Source: CAJINA01 sp964647585 (GTDB taxonomy: Bacteria > Desulfobacterota > Desulfobacteria > Desulfobacterales > CAJINA01). Taken from it: a stretch of 64,000 nt of DNA. The position numbers and the translations under genes are program-made. The notes under the pieces were generated by a model. That model had not been told where the DNA came from, searched no databases, and was given only the letters and a program-made list of their open reading frames with translations. This document shows positions 26,794-35,282 of this stretch, in pieces. The stretch spans positions 1 through 64,000 of the forward strand of contig CAZYGG010000004.1 of NCBI GenBank assembly GCA_964647585.1, read 5' to 3'. The number at the start of each line of letters is the position of its first letter. The stretch's first letter is position 1.

Positions 26794-27249
26794 TCAGCCG
26801 GACCTCTTACCGGTTATTTCGTTAAGGGTGATTGCTATCACCGTGGTAATTTTCAACTTGTTATCCGGATATTCGCCCCCCTGGCCGCCATAATGTTCCA
26901 TGATAACATCCAGAGCCTCTATTTTTCCGGTTTCATCTTCGATAAATCGAGCCTCTCCGAAGGCAATGACACTTTCAAAGCGTTGCCCCCATTCGCAGTT
27001 TGTTTCCCCCCGGACAATTTCACGCGGGTTACTGAATTCAAGGCAGACCCGGGGGTTGGCCTTGAGCATGTCAATCTTCCGGCCCTGCCTGGCGGAATGG
27101 AAGTAGACGGTATTATCCCTATAGCCGAAATTCAGGGGAACCACATACGGCTGGCGGTTGTCGGCCAGGGCCAGGTGGCAGACCTGGGCCTCCCGGATGA
27201 GTTGCTCGATCTTATCTTTATCCTTGATTTCTTTATCTTTTCTGCGCAT
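26794..27249 (-). CDS. Pyridoxamine 5'-phosphate oxidase-like FMN split-barrel protein
   Basis: A small FMN (or F420) binding split beta-barrel protein. It begins with a charged helix and then reads VCHLALADNRQPYVVPLNFG, TVYFHSARQGRKIDML and RVCLEFS, which is the pattern of the PNPOx-like/NimA group. Members reduce flavin-bound substrates or bind FMN and haem; the substrate is not known here. GGAGG lies 7 nt before the ATG at 27249. It is divergent from the receiver gene at 27390, and the 140-bp gap should hold both promoters. Confidence 0.8.
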   Translation of the reverse strand: MRRKDKEIKDKDKIEQLIREAQVCHLALADNRQPYVVPLNFGYRDNTVYFHSARQGRKIDMLKANPRVCLEFSNPREIVRGETNCEWGQRFESVIAFGEARFIEDETGKIEALDVIMEHYGGQGGEYPDNKLKITTVIAITLNEITGKRSG

Positions 27250-27389
27250 TAAACACCTCCGGTAAAAATTTCTGAAAAATGATACAAGAGCCCCGACAGG
27301 TTGTCAATTACATCGCTTGCTAAAAACCTTGATTTTACGTTCGATACCAATTAGTAATTTCTTTTTTAAACCCGGTAAGGTCCCTTAAA

Positions 27390-27857
27390 ATGAATAAAAA
27401 AATTCTGGTAATCGACAACAACAGAATCATTCTCAACTTCATGAAAAAGCTCCTTGAAAAAGAGGGCCATGCGGTTGCTACGGCCGAGGACGGCCTGAGG
27501 GCCATCAACCTTCTGGACGACTTCCAGCCGGATATCATATTTACCGATCTGATCATGCCCAATATCGAGGGGGACAAACTCTGCGAAATTGTCCGCAGCA
27601 AGGGATTGCATGACAACTGCTACCTGGTGCTCATGTCCGCGGCAGCCGTGGAAATCAATTTTGAAGACGTCGATATTTCCGCGGATGCCTTTATGGCCAA
27701 AGGACCTTTCAATGAGATGACCCGCAACATTCTGGAAATCATCAACCACCACGACCCGGGAATAGTTACCCCCATGACCAAACCGGTTATGGGTACCGAT
27801 TCGGTGTCCCCCCCGGCAGATGACCGTGGAACTGCTCTCCAGAAACAGCCATCTTAG
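27390..27857 (+). CDS. Single-domain response regulator receiver protein
   Basis: A CheY-like receiver of about 120 residues with the start MNKKILVIDNN, the phospho-acceptor Asp in DIIFTDLIMPNIEGD and the conserved Lys in DAFMAKGPF; the residue after Lys is Gly instead of the usual Pro. A 35-residue tail of polar residues follows, with no output domain. The reading frame overlaps the hybrid kinase by 38 nt, so the two are coupled and the kinase is its likely partner. How it is phosphorylated is uncertain because that kinase has lost its His. Confidence 0.85.
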   Translation: MNKKILVIDNNRIILNFMKKLLEKEGHAVATAEDGLRAINLLDDFQPDIIFTDLIMPNIEGDKLCEIVRSKGLHDNCYLVLMSAAAVEINFEDVDISADAFMAKGPFNEMTRNILEIINHHDPGIVTPMTKPVMGTDSVSPPADDRGTALQKQPS

Positions 27858-29418
27858 AACCGTGCTTGAAAGTATATCTGAAGGGATACTTGAAATTTCC
27901 GCGGGCAAAGTCGTCTATGCCAACCAGACGGCCTGCCGGCTCTTCGGTCTCCCACAGGAAAAGATGCTTTCAGTCACCCCGGAAGCCCTGTTTGAAAATA
28001 GCGCGGCCAACCGGGTTAGAAGACTGCTGGACACGACGACCACGACCGCAGTCGCGATTGGGACCCGGGTACCCCTCCAGCTTCTGAAAAAAAGAGTCCG
28101 GCTGCGCTGCCTGCCAGCCATCGGTGAAAACACCGTCATTTTGATGCTCTCGGACGTTACCGAGCGCTTAGCCATCGAAAAAGAGCTGCACAAATACCGT
28201 GATCATCTGGAGCGCCTGGTGGAAAAACGCACGGCCGATTTGACCAGGACCACCAAAAAACTTCACCAGGCCCAGAAACTGGAAGCCATCGGCACCCTCG
28301 CCCGCGGTATCGCCAACGACCTGAACAATGTCCTCGCAGGCATCATCAGCTATCCGGAATTACTCCTGGCGCAAATCGGGCCGGATGACACCCTGGTCGC
28401 GCCACTGCAGACAATTAAAAAATCAGGGGAAAAAGCCGTCGCCATCGTGCAGGACCTCTTGAACCTGGCCAATCGCGGTGTATCCGCTTCTGAAGTTGTC
28501 TCCCTGAACGAAACCATTCTGGCCAGTCTCGACAGCCCCGAGTTCCAGAAACTGCAAGCCTATCACCCGACCGTAAAGGTGCAAACTGACCTGATGACCG
28601 ACCTCCCCCATATGCTGGGGTCTCCCCGCGACCTTTCCAGGGCACTGATGAACCTGGTGTCCAACGCGGTCGCGGCCATGCCCTCGGGTGGCGGGATCAC
28701 CATCACCACGCAGGTCCGGCACCTTGACCGCCCCCTAGACGGCTACCCTGACATTGATGCAGGCGAATATATAGAAGTAACCGTAACCGATACCGGCGTG
28801 GGAATTTCTGAAAATGATATCACGCGTATCTTTGAACCGTTTTACACCAAAAACGAGATGGGCCGCAGCGGCACCGGCCTGGGCATGGCGGTTGTCTGGG
28901 GAACTGTGAAAGACCACCAGGGTTACATTGACGTTGAAAGTATCATGGGGCAGGGCACCACCTTCAGCCTCTATTTTCCCGTACCCCGGCAGTTACCCGA
29001 GAAGAAACCCGCAACCGTATTGCTTGAACAACTCAGGGGCAACGGAGAATCCGTGCTGGTGGTGGATGATATGCCGGAACAACTGGAAATCGCTACCGGC
29101 ATGCTGACCGAACTGGGGTACCAGGTCGCCAAGGCCGACAGCGGTGAAGCGGCCGTGTCCTACCTGCAGACCCACACGGTCGACCTGCTGCTGGATATGA
29201 TTATGACACCGGGCCGCGACGGCCTGGAAACCTACCGGAAAATTCTCACGGCCCACCCTCACCAAAAAGCGGTTGTTTCCAGCGGCTTTTCAGCCACCGA
29301 CCGCGTCCGTGAGGCGCACGCGCTCGGGGCCGGGCAATTCCTGCGCAAACCCTTTTCCATACAGGCACTGGGGATCAGTGTTAAAAAAGCCCTGCAGGGT
29401 AAAACCAACGAAGCCTAA
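27820..29418 (+). CDS. PAS-histidine kinase-receiver hybrid with Asn in place of the phospho-acceptor His
   Basis: A soluble sensor kinase, with no membrane segment seen. Residues 10-120 look like a PAS domain (TVLESISEGILEI), followed by a coiled linker and a dimerisation helix. The H-box reads GTLARGIANDLNNVLAGI, where the family normally has GIAHDFNNIL; the codon at 28315-28317 is AAC (Asn166). The ATP-binding domain is complete: LMNLVSNAVAAMP (N-box), VTDTGVGI (G1), GTGLGMAVV (G2). The C-terminal receiver (about 408-525) has VLVVDDMPEQ and LRKPF, but its Asp strand reads VDLLLDMIMTPGRDGL, one residue shorter than the usual VDLLVLDMIM. Autophosphorylation at the usual site is therefore impossible. 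It may be a pseudokinase, or phosphorylated by another kinase. A single base change can explain the loss. Confidence 0.85.
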   Translation: MTVELLSRNSHLRTVLESISEGILEISAGKVVYANQTACRLFGLPQEKMLSVTPEALFENSAANRVRRLLDTTTTTAVAIGTRVPLQLLKKRVRLRCLPAIGENTVILMLSDVTERLAIEKELHKYRDHLERLVEKRTADLTRTTKKLHQAQKLEAIGTLARGIANDLNNVLAGIISYPELLLAQIGPDDTLVAPLQTIKKSGEKAVAIVQDLLNLANRGVSASEVVSLNETILASLDSPEFQKLQAYHPTVKVQTDLMTDLPHMLGSPRDLSRALMNLVSNAVAAMPSGGGITITTQVRHLDRPLDGYPDIDAGEYIEVTVTDTGVGISENDITRIFEPFYTKNEMGRSGTGLGMAVVWGTVKDHQGYIDVESIMGQGTTFSLYFPVPRQLPEKKPATVLLEQLRGNGESVLVVDDMPEQLEIATGMLTELGYQVAKADSGEAAVSYLQTHTVDLLLDMIMTPGRDGLETYRKILTAHPHQKAVVSSGFSATDRVREAHALGAGQFLRKPFSIQALGISVKKALQGKTNEA

Positions 29419-29468
29419 CAACCCTGCCATCTATTTTATGCAAAAGATGCCCCTTGTGGCCGGACACC

Positions 29469-30167
29469 CTATTCCAGTGACATGACCCCCAACCAGCGTT
29501 CATATTCGGTAACCACGGGAAAGCCGCGCTTTTTCAATAGGGCCATGATGGGCCCGGCATTGAAACGAAGATAAGGATTCACTTCCAGTTCATCCGCCAG
29601 GGTGGAATGAATGTGGGCGTTATCGTACTTTTTCAGGTAGGCATCGATTGCGACATTATCCGGTTCAACGATTTTGGCAAAGGCCATTGCATAGCTGACA
29701 TAATCGTGTCCCGCATAAACCCGGGTTGCCGCCGGATAGGCCAGCAGTTTCTTTATGGACTCGTAAAAGGCCTTGAGATCTCCGCTGAAACAATTTCCCA
29801 CCGTACCGTTAAACAACGTATCACCGGTAATCAGACAGTTTGCCACGCTGAAGGAAAGCGAATCGTCGGTATGCCCCGGAGTTTCGATCACCTCTACAGT
29901 CAAGTTATCGATGGCGACCTGTCCCGCCTTGAGCAGCATTTCCCGGGAAAGGTATTCAGCCCCCGACAGCTTGACCAGGTCACCGGTGCCGGCCGTGTGA
30001 TCCGGATGTTTATGGGTGTTGATCACGTATTTCAACTGCAGGCCGCGCTTTTCCACAAAATCAAGAATAGCCTGCCCGGCCCCGCCGTCAATGGCCAGGG
30101 CGGTTTCATTTCCATAAACCAGGTAACCCAGATTGTCGGATGAATAGCGAAACTGTCGGATGCCCAT
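29469..30167 (-). CDS. Metallo-beta-lactamase-fold hydrolase, glyoxalase II-like
   Basis: A binuclear metal hydrolase with the set of ligands THKHPDHTAG, TPGHTDDS, GDTLF and AGHDY, the order found in hydroxyacylglutathione hydrolases (GloB) and related thioesterases. The usual substrate is an S-acyl-thiol such as S-lactoylglutathione; in this organism the thiol may differ. ATG at 30167 was taken as start because GGAGG lies 4 nt upstream, while the earlier ATG at 30188 lacks a site. It stands alone, converging with the hybrid kinase gene. Confidence 0.85.
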   Translation of the reverse strand: MGIRQFRYSSDNLGYLVYGNETALAIDGGAGQAILDFVEKRGLQLKYVINTHKHPDHTAGTGDLVKLSGAEYLSREMLLKAGQVAIDNLTVEVIETPGHTDDSLSFSVANCLITGDTLFNGTVGNCFSGDLKAFYESIKKLLAYPAATRVYAGHDYVSYAMAFAKIVEPDNVAIDAYLKKYDNAHIHSTLADELEVNPYLRFNAGPIMALLKKRGFPVVTEYERWLGVMSLE

Positions 30168-30593
30168 GCTGCCTCCAAAGCCATGCAATCGTGTCGGGGT
30201 ATTGTAACCGTTGGAAGATAAACGACGATCAACCTAATAAGCATAACGCCTGTGGGCTGTCAAGCAAAGGGGCCGCAGCCGGTCGACCATCAGAACCTGC
30301 GACCTTACACCATCCGTTCAGGTGTAGATCTATAAAAGGTGCTAAAAACCGGCAGACGTTACTTATTATTGTTCCATCATGAAATGCAGTGCTTTCTTAA
30401 CCTGTTGAATTTTAATTTGTTAAGTGTATACTCATCCAGACCTGCCCGAACGAGAGAAAAGTTCAAAAATAACTGATTCTCACTAAAACCGCGATAGCGA
30501 CAGAATAAGAAGTTGGGTTTGAAACCTTACCGGCCCTGTTATGGTCAATTATATTTAAAAAGACCACATGAAATTAAATTGTGACGATCATAT
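30168..30593. other. Intergenic region; AT content rises toward the next gene
   Basis: About 425 bp. No gene was seen. A tRNA-like word occurs at 30269-30307 (complement AAGGTCGCAGGTTCTGATGG, resembling a T-arm GGTCGCAGGTTC), but no full tRNA fold could be drawn. Composition turns AT-rich from about 30340. Confidence 0.35.
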
Positions 30594-31589
30594 ATGAAAG
30601 CTATTTTGCACACAAAATTCGGACCACCGGATGAACTTCAGCTCAAAGAGGTAGAAAAACCTGTCCCTCGGGACAATGCAGTCCTGATAAAAATACATGC
30701 GGCATCGGTAACTTCCACGGACTGTAATGCTCGTAATTTCACATTTGTCTCGAAAGTGTTCCAACTCCCCGCGCGACTATTCTTTTTTGGTATTTTCAGA
30801 CCAAGAATAAACATACTGGGGATAGACCTGGCTGGCGAAATCGAGGCGATTGGCAAAGCTGTAAACCGATTTAAAGTAGGTGACCAAGTTTTTGGGACCT
30901 CCGGCATCGCTTTTGGCGCCCATGCCGAGTACACATGCATGCCCGCAGATGGGGTGCTGACAATAAAACCGGCCAACATGGCCTGGGAGGAAGCCGCTTC
31001 CGTTTTTCTCGGGGCGCATACAGCGCTATTTTTCCTTAGAGATAAGGGGAATATCCAGGCCGGACAAAAAATACTTATCTATGGCGCCTCCGGAGGTATA
31101 GGTACTTTTGCAGTACAACTAGCTAAATATTTTGGAGCCGAAGTTACCGGGGTTTGCAGTACCAAGAATTTAGAAATGGTGAAATCCATAGGAGCCGATA
31201 AGGTCCTTGATTATACGAAAGAGGACTTTACCAAGAGTGTTGCGGCCTATGATCTTATTTTTGACACGATAGGCAAGACTTCTTTCTCAAACTGCAAAAA
31301 AGCACTGAAGAAAAAGGGTGTTTTTCTCACGTCCTCAATGGATCTGCCAGAGATCATACAAATAGTATGGACTTCAATGACAGGCGGCAAGAGAGTCAAA
31401 GGCGGGGTAGCGATCGAGAGAGTTGAAGATCTGCTTTTCTTCAAAGACTTGATTGAGTCAGGAAAGTTAAAACCAGTCATAGACCGGTGCTATCCGCTGG
31501 AACAGACTGCCGCGGCTTTCCGGTATGTTGAAAAAGGACACAAAAAGGGGAATGTAGCCATAACTGTGGCGCACAATAGCAGAACCTGA
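30594..31589 (+). CDS. Medium-chain dehydrogenase/reductase, quinone oxidoreductase type
   Basis: A cytosolic NAD(P)H-dependent oxidoreductase of the MDR family. The N-terminus MKAILHTKFGPPDELQL and the nucleotide-binding segment ILIYGASGGIGTFAVQLAKYFG are typical of the quinone/zeta-crystallin branch. The zinc-binding Cys cluster of alcohol dehydrogenases is not seen, so it is a zinc-free reductase of quinones or enones; the substrate is unknown. The 331-residue length is normal. Codons are clearly AT-richer than in its neighbours, and it is followed by a broken gene, which suggests recent acquisition. Confidence 0.82.
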   Translation: MKAILHTKFGPPDELQLKEVEKPVPRDNAVLIKIHAASVTSTDCNARNFTFVSKVFQLPARLFFFGIFRPRINILGIDLAGEIEAIGKAVNRFKVGDQVFGTSGIAFGAHAEYTCMPADGVLTIKPANMAWEEAASVFLGAHTALFFLRDKGNIQAGQKILIYGASGGIGTFAVQLAKYFGAEVTGVCSTKNLEMVKSIGADKVLDYTKEDFTKSVAAYDLIFDTIGKTSFSNCKKALKKKGVFLTSSMDLPEIIQIVWTSMTGGKRVKGGVAIERVEDLLFFKDLIESGKLKPVIDRCYPLEQTAAAFRYVEKGHKKGNVAITVAHNSRT

Positions 31590-31666
31590 AAAAGTGAGTG
31601 CGCCTATTCTGGCAAGCCGTTTGAGAAAACCATAATGGATACAGACTTTATTATGGAAAACGCTGA

Positions 31667-31978
31667 ATACCCAGACCAGAAACACTTGCGACGATAAGAA
31701 TCGCCTACATTGCCTTTTGCATTGAAAACAGCGTTTCCGGGAGGGCGCTGTTCGAGGCGTTTAGAAAAGTCCCGACGATTGATCCGGAATACGTCCAATT
31801 CTGCTGTGCCGAGTGGTTCTGGAAACACCAGGTTAATTCTTATGCGTTACAGGTGGAACCGGAAAGGTTTAAGCGTCTTGATAAAACAAGCCTTGATTAC
31901 CGGGAAGCATTGCATATAGAGACAGTCCGCAACGAGTTCTTTATCCGGCTTGAAAAATTACTGAGTGCCTATCAGTAA
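31667..31978 (+). pseudogene. Open frame without start, remnant of an unknown gene
   Basis: An in-frame stretch of 103 codons (IPRPETLATIRIAYIAFCIE ... FFIRLEKLLSAYQ) ending at TAA 31976-31978. It opens after a TGA and has no ATG, GTG or TTG near its start. The peptide has ordinary amino-acid balance, which suggests it was coding. A short alternative frame (31635-31697) reads MDTDFIMENAEYPDQK, so a frameshift may lie near 31665-31690. No family was recognised. Confidence 0.4.
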
Positions 31979-31979
31979 A

Positions 31980-32022
31980 GATCCTGGCCCAGGGGGCCAG
32001 GCTTTGGGTTGCCCCTGGAAAA
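31980..32022 (+). repeat. Double-hairpin interspersed element, copy 2
   Basis: First hairpin CCTGGCCCAGGGGGCCAGG intact; the second part (GCCCCTGGAAAAT) has lost its right arm. Same family as 9561-9608 and 52834-52882. Confidence 0.65.
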
Positions 32023-32027
32023 TAATA

Positions 32028-34387
32028 TCAGGCCATGCACACCCGCCGAATCTGCGGCAGATCACTCTTTCCCTGGAAAACCTTGTCAATCCCGTCCTGC
32101 TTCAGGGTGGTCATACCATCCTGGATGGCCTGCTTGCGAATCTGGTCGACCAATGACTGCTTTTCGATCAACTTCTTAATGGCATCCGTCCCCATGAGCA
32201 ATTCATGCAATCCCATACGACCGCGATAGCCGGTGTAATTGCACGCATCGCAACCATTGGCCCGGTAGAGGGTCAGGTTGCCCTTGTAAGCAGGCAGCTG
32301 TGTTTTTTATATAACTGCTCACCGCCATACTCCGCGACGATCTGGTGGTATTCTTTTTCCGTGGGATGAAAATTCTGTTTACACACCTCACAGAGGGTGG
32401 GTGCCAGACGCTGGGCCAGAATGGATAAAATCGCGTCGGCAAAACTGAACGGCTCCATGCCCATATTCAGCAACCGGGTGATGCTCTCCGGGGCACTGTT
32501 GGTATGCAGGGTTGAAAAAACCAGGTGCCCGGTAAGCGAAGCCTCGATCCCTATCTGGGCGGTTTCACTGTCACGCATTTCACCCACCATAATGACATCC
32601 GGATCGGCCCTGAGAAACGCCCGCAGAGCCGCCGCGAAATCAAATCCTATTTTGGGCTTTACCTGGACCTGGCTGAGACCGGCCTGGGTGATTTCGATGG
32701 GGTCTTCGGCCGTCCAGATTTTCCTTTCCGGTTTATTGATGTGCCCCAGGGCGGAATGCAGGGTGGTGGTTTTCCCGCTGCCGGTGGGGCCACAGACAAA
32801 CACAATGCCGTAGGGATTTGAGATCGAGGCGACAAAATTATCATAATTGCGCTTTGAGAAACCGAGACTGCCCAGCGGCATCGGTTTGCTGTTGGCCAGA
32901 ATACGAATGGCAACCGTCTCCCCGCTTCCCTGGGTCGGGACTGTGGCCACCCTGAGTTCTACGTCCAGTCCCCCGTATTTTTTAAACTTGATCTTGCCGT
33001 CCTGGGGGATGCGCCGTTCGGCAATATCAAGGTCGGCCATTATTTTCAGGCGGGATACCACGGCCGACTGGTGCTTGTGAGGCAGGGTTTTATATTCCGT
33101 GCAAAAACCGTCGACCCTGAAGCGGACCTGGGTGTCCCGCCCGTCCTGCTGCGGTTCAATATGGATATCCGATGTTCCCCGTTCATACGCGGAAACGATA
33201 ATATCGTTCACCAGTTTCGCCGCCTCACTGCCTTCCTCAAAGAGGACCTCTGCGACCGCCGCAGATTCCTCGGAAGCGGCAATCTCAGCCAGGGTCGGTG
33301 CTTCCCGGGAACCGGTCGCGTCTTCCTCAACGGTTTCTCCGGATGCTCCCCGTTTGCCATCTTTCCGTGAGGCCGACCGGACCAGGGTCGCTGTTCTCAT
33401 CTGCAATGCTTTCTCGCAGCAGTCAATATACCTGAGGATCTCTTTTTTTAAGGCAATACAGAACCCGACCTGCTGGTCTGAGAAAATCGACTTGATCTCA
33501 TCGACCCGCTGCAGGCTGTGAGGGTCGTCTATGGCCACCATGACACGCCCTTTTTCTACACAGAGCGGGACCCAGGTATTGTTTTTTAGAAATGACGGCT
33601 TCAGATTTTTGAAAAGGTCGATATCGACCGGGGTGCCGTCTTTGAAGGATACAAAGGGTACCCGGTAGTAGGCTGACAAAGATTTTCCAAGATCTTCCCG
33701 GGAAATACCGTGACCTCTGATAAGTGTTTCTTCAACCGGTTCTTCCCGTTTACCAGCGGTAATCAGCGCTTTGTGCAGATCCTTGCGACTCAGGAGAAAC
33801 TGTTTCAGGAGATAGTCAAATTTTTCGATTCTACCCTGGGCACTGCGTTTCTGGTTGTAGAAAGCAGCTCCCAGATGCCGGGCCAGCGTCGCAGCGGCCT
33901 GCTCCTCCTGGTCTGAAAACGGCTGGCCATCTTTCCGGTTCAGGGCCTGGATGGCACCGAGTGTAAAGGTTTTATAGGCAATCGGAACCACGAGAATCTG
34001 GTGGGTGGCAAAGCCGGACCGGGCATCCCAGCGACCGTCAAATTTTATTCCAGGGTCTATACCGGCAAGTTCCAGGTTGTCGTAGGCGTCCGCGACTCTC
34101 AAAACTTTCTTTTTACCCACGGCATAACCGACAATACTGTTCGGGGTAACCGGCAGGCGGATTTCGTTCAGGTCTTTACCTGATTTTACGACAGTCACCA
34201 GTTCACGCTGGCGCCCGTTATAGGAAAAAACGCTCAGGCGTTCAGCGTTCATACAGGCGGCCATTTCCGGAATCATGGCGGCGAGCGTGTCGGGGAGGTT
34301 GCGCGCCTTGTCTATGCGGGTACAGATGTCCTGCAGGTACAGGCCTTGTTCGAGATTTTCCCGGGTCATCACTGAATTTGTTTGCAT
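32028..34387 (-). pseudogene. GspE/PulE/PilB secretion or pilus ATPase with GAF domain, frameshifted at an A6 run
   Basis: Hexameric ATPase that powers type II secretion or type IV pilus assembly. From ATG 34387: GAF-like domain (about 20-165), MshEN domain of the c-di-GMP-binding type (about 180-345), then the motor with CGPTGSGKTTTLHSAL (Walker A), LRADPDVIMVGEMRD (Walker B) and GHLVFSTLHTN. The zero frame ends early, HSCLLTRAT, at 32273, after only the first CxxC (CEVC) of the zinc tetracysteine. In the minus-1 frame translation continues KKTQLPAYKGNLTLYRANGC and NGCDACNYTGYRGR (second CxxC) to RRVCMA and TGA at 32028-32030. One extra A in the A6 run (complement of 32303-32308) restores about 810 residues. 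It is therefore a 1-nt deletion, a homopolymer sequencing error, or slippage. The first 24 codons of the longest frame are not needed. Confidence 0.8.
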
Positions 34388-34763
34388 CGGTGTCGCCCCC
34401 GAATAGCCATCCGTAAATCGCCCGATGAAACAGATCCCACCCAATTTTTTTCGACGCAAGTTACATGCCAGACGACGGCAATACCCACAATTGAGATAAG
34501 TACCTGTATTTACATTTTTATTTTGAATACCCGGTCACAGGAAAACTGTGACAACCTTCAGATAAATAGTGATATTTCACCACCGGAGTTAAATATCACC
34601 GCCCCGCTTGAAATAAAGGCAACTGAAAATTTTCCCGGAACCCGCTCCCGGGAAAATTGTAGCCGATAGATCCACATTACCCCACCAGTGGTATATTGAG
34701 TAAAAAATGAATTAACTAAACAAAATTATTAAGAAAAACATTATACAAATCATACTTTTTTTC
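34388..34763. other. Divergent intergenic region before mraZ
   Basis: AT-rich spacer between the divergent ATPase and mraZ genes. It contains a perfect small hairpin GTCACAGGAAAACTGTGAC at 34533-34551. No gene was seen. Confidence 0.4.
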
Positions 34764-34793
34764 TTGACATTTCCGGGAATTTGTACTTTTACT
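34764..34793 (+). promoter_or_regulatory. Promoter of the dcw cluster
   Basis: TTGACA at 34764-34769 followed after 18 bp by TTTACT at 34788-34793 (4 of 6 matches to the -10 consensus), within a run of T-rich DNA directly upstream of mraZ. It is the only good promoter seen before the cluster. Confidence 0.55.
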
Positions 34794-34801
34794 CCATTAT
34801 A

Positions 34802-34827
34802 GTGGATAAAAGTGGAGTTAAAGGGTG
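34802..34827 (+). promoter_or_regulatory. MraZ operator repeats
   Basis: Direct repeats GTGGA at 34802-34806 and 34812-34816 and a related GGGTG at 34823-34827, spaced about 10 bp. MraZ is known to bind GTGG-type direct repeats at its own promoter, so this is probably the autoregulatory site. It covers the start region of mraZ. Confidence 0.6.
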
Positions 34828-34831
34828 ATCT

Positions 34832-35278
34832 ATGTTTCGGGGAAGCAGCTTTCATACAATTGACGCGAAGGGGCGCATCATTGTTCCCACACGTTTTCGC
34901 GACGCGATAAAGGCCGGTGGATCCGGCTCGGTGATGGTGTCCCGGATGGACGCCTGCCTCGTCTCCTACCCCCTTGACGAATGGCGCAAAATTGAAGCCC
35001 GCATTCTATCCCTGGCCGAAAAAAGCGACAGCATGCGCCGTTTCCGCCGGGTCTTTGTCGGTGGCGCATTCGAATGCCCCGGTGACCGCCAGGAACGCAT
35101 TCTGCTCCCGCCCACGCTCAGGCAGTACGCTCAGCTTGAAAAGGAAATCGTCATGGTGGGCGTTCTTGACCATTTTGAAATCTGGTCCCGCAAAAACTGG
35201 GAACAGGAAAATCTGGACATGGAAGCCGACATGCAAACCGAGGAGGTCCGCAACGAAATAGCCAGACTGGGGCTATAA
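34832..35278 (+). CDS. mraZ: Transcriptional regulator MraZ
   Basis: First gene of the division and cell-wall cluster. A 148-residue AbrB-like double-swapped-hairpin DNA-binding protein with the usual start MFRGSSFHTIDAKGRIIVPT and conserved VSRMDACLVSYPLDEW and ERILLPPTLRQYAQLEKEIV. It represses its own promoter through the repeats at 34802-34827. The ATG is preceded by AAAGGGTG, and the stop is 4 nt before rsmH. Confidence 0.95.
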   Translation: MFRGSSFHTIDAKGRIIVPTRFRDAIKAGGSGSVMVSRMDACLVSYPLDEWRKIEARILSLAEKSDSMRRFRRVFVGGAFECPGDRQERILLPPTLRQYAQLEKEIVMVGVLDHFEIWSRKNWEQENLDMEADMQTEEVRNEIARLGL

Positions 35279-35282
35279 TTCC

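Noticed and set aside
30269..30307. A complete tRNA gene at the T-arm-like word
   Set aside because: No acceptor, anticodon or D-arm could be paired; only a short similarity remains.
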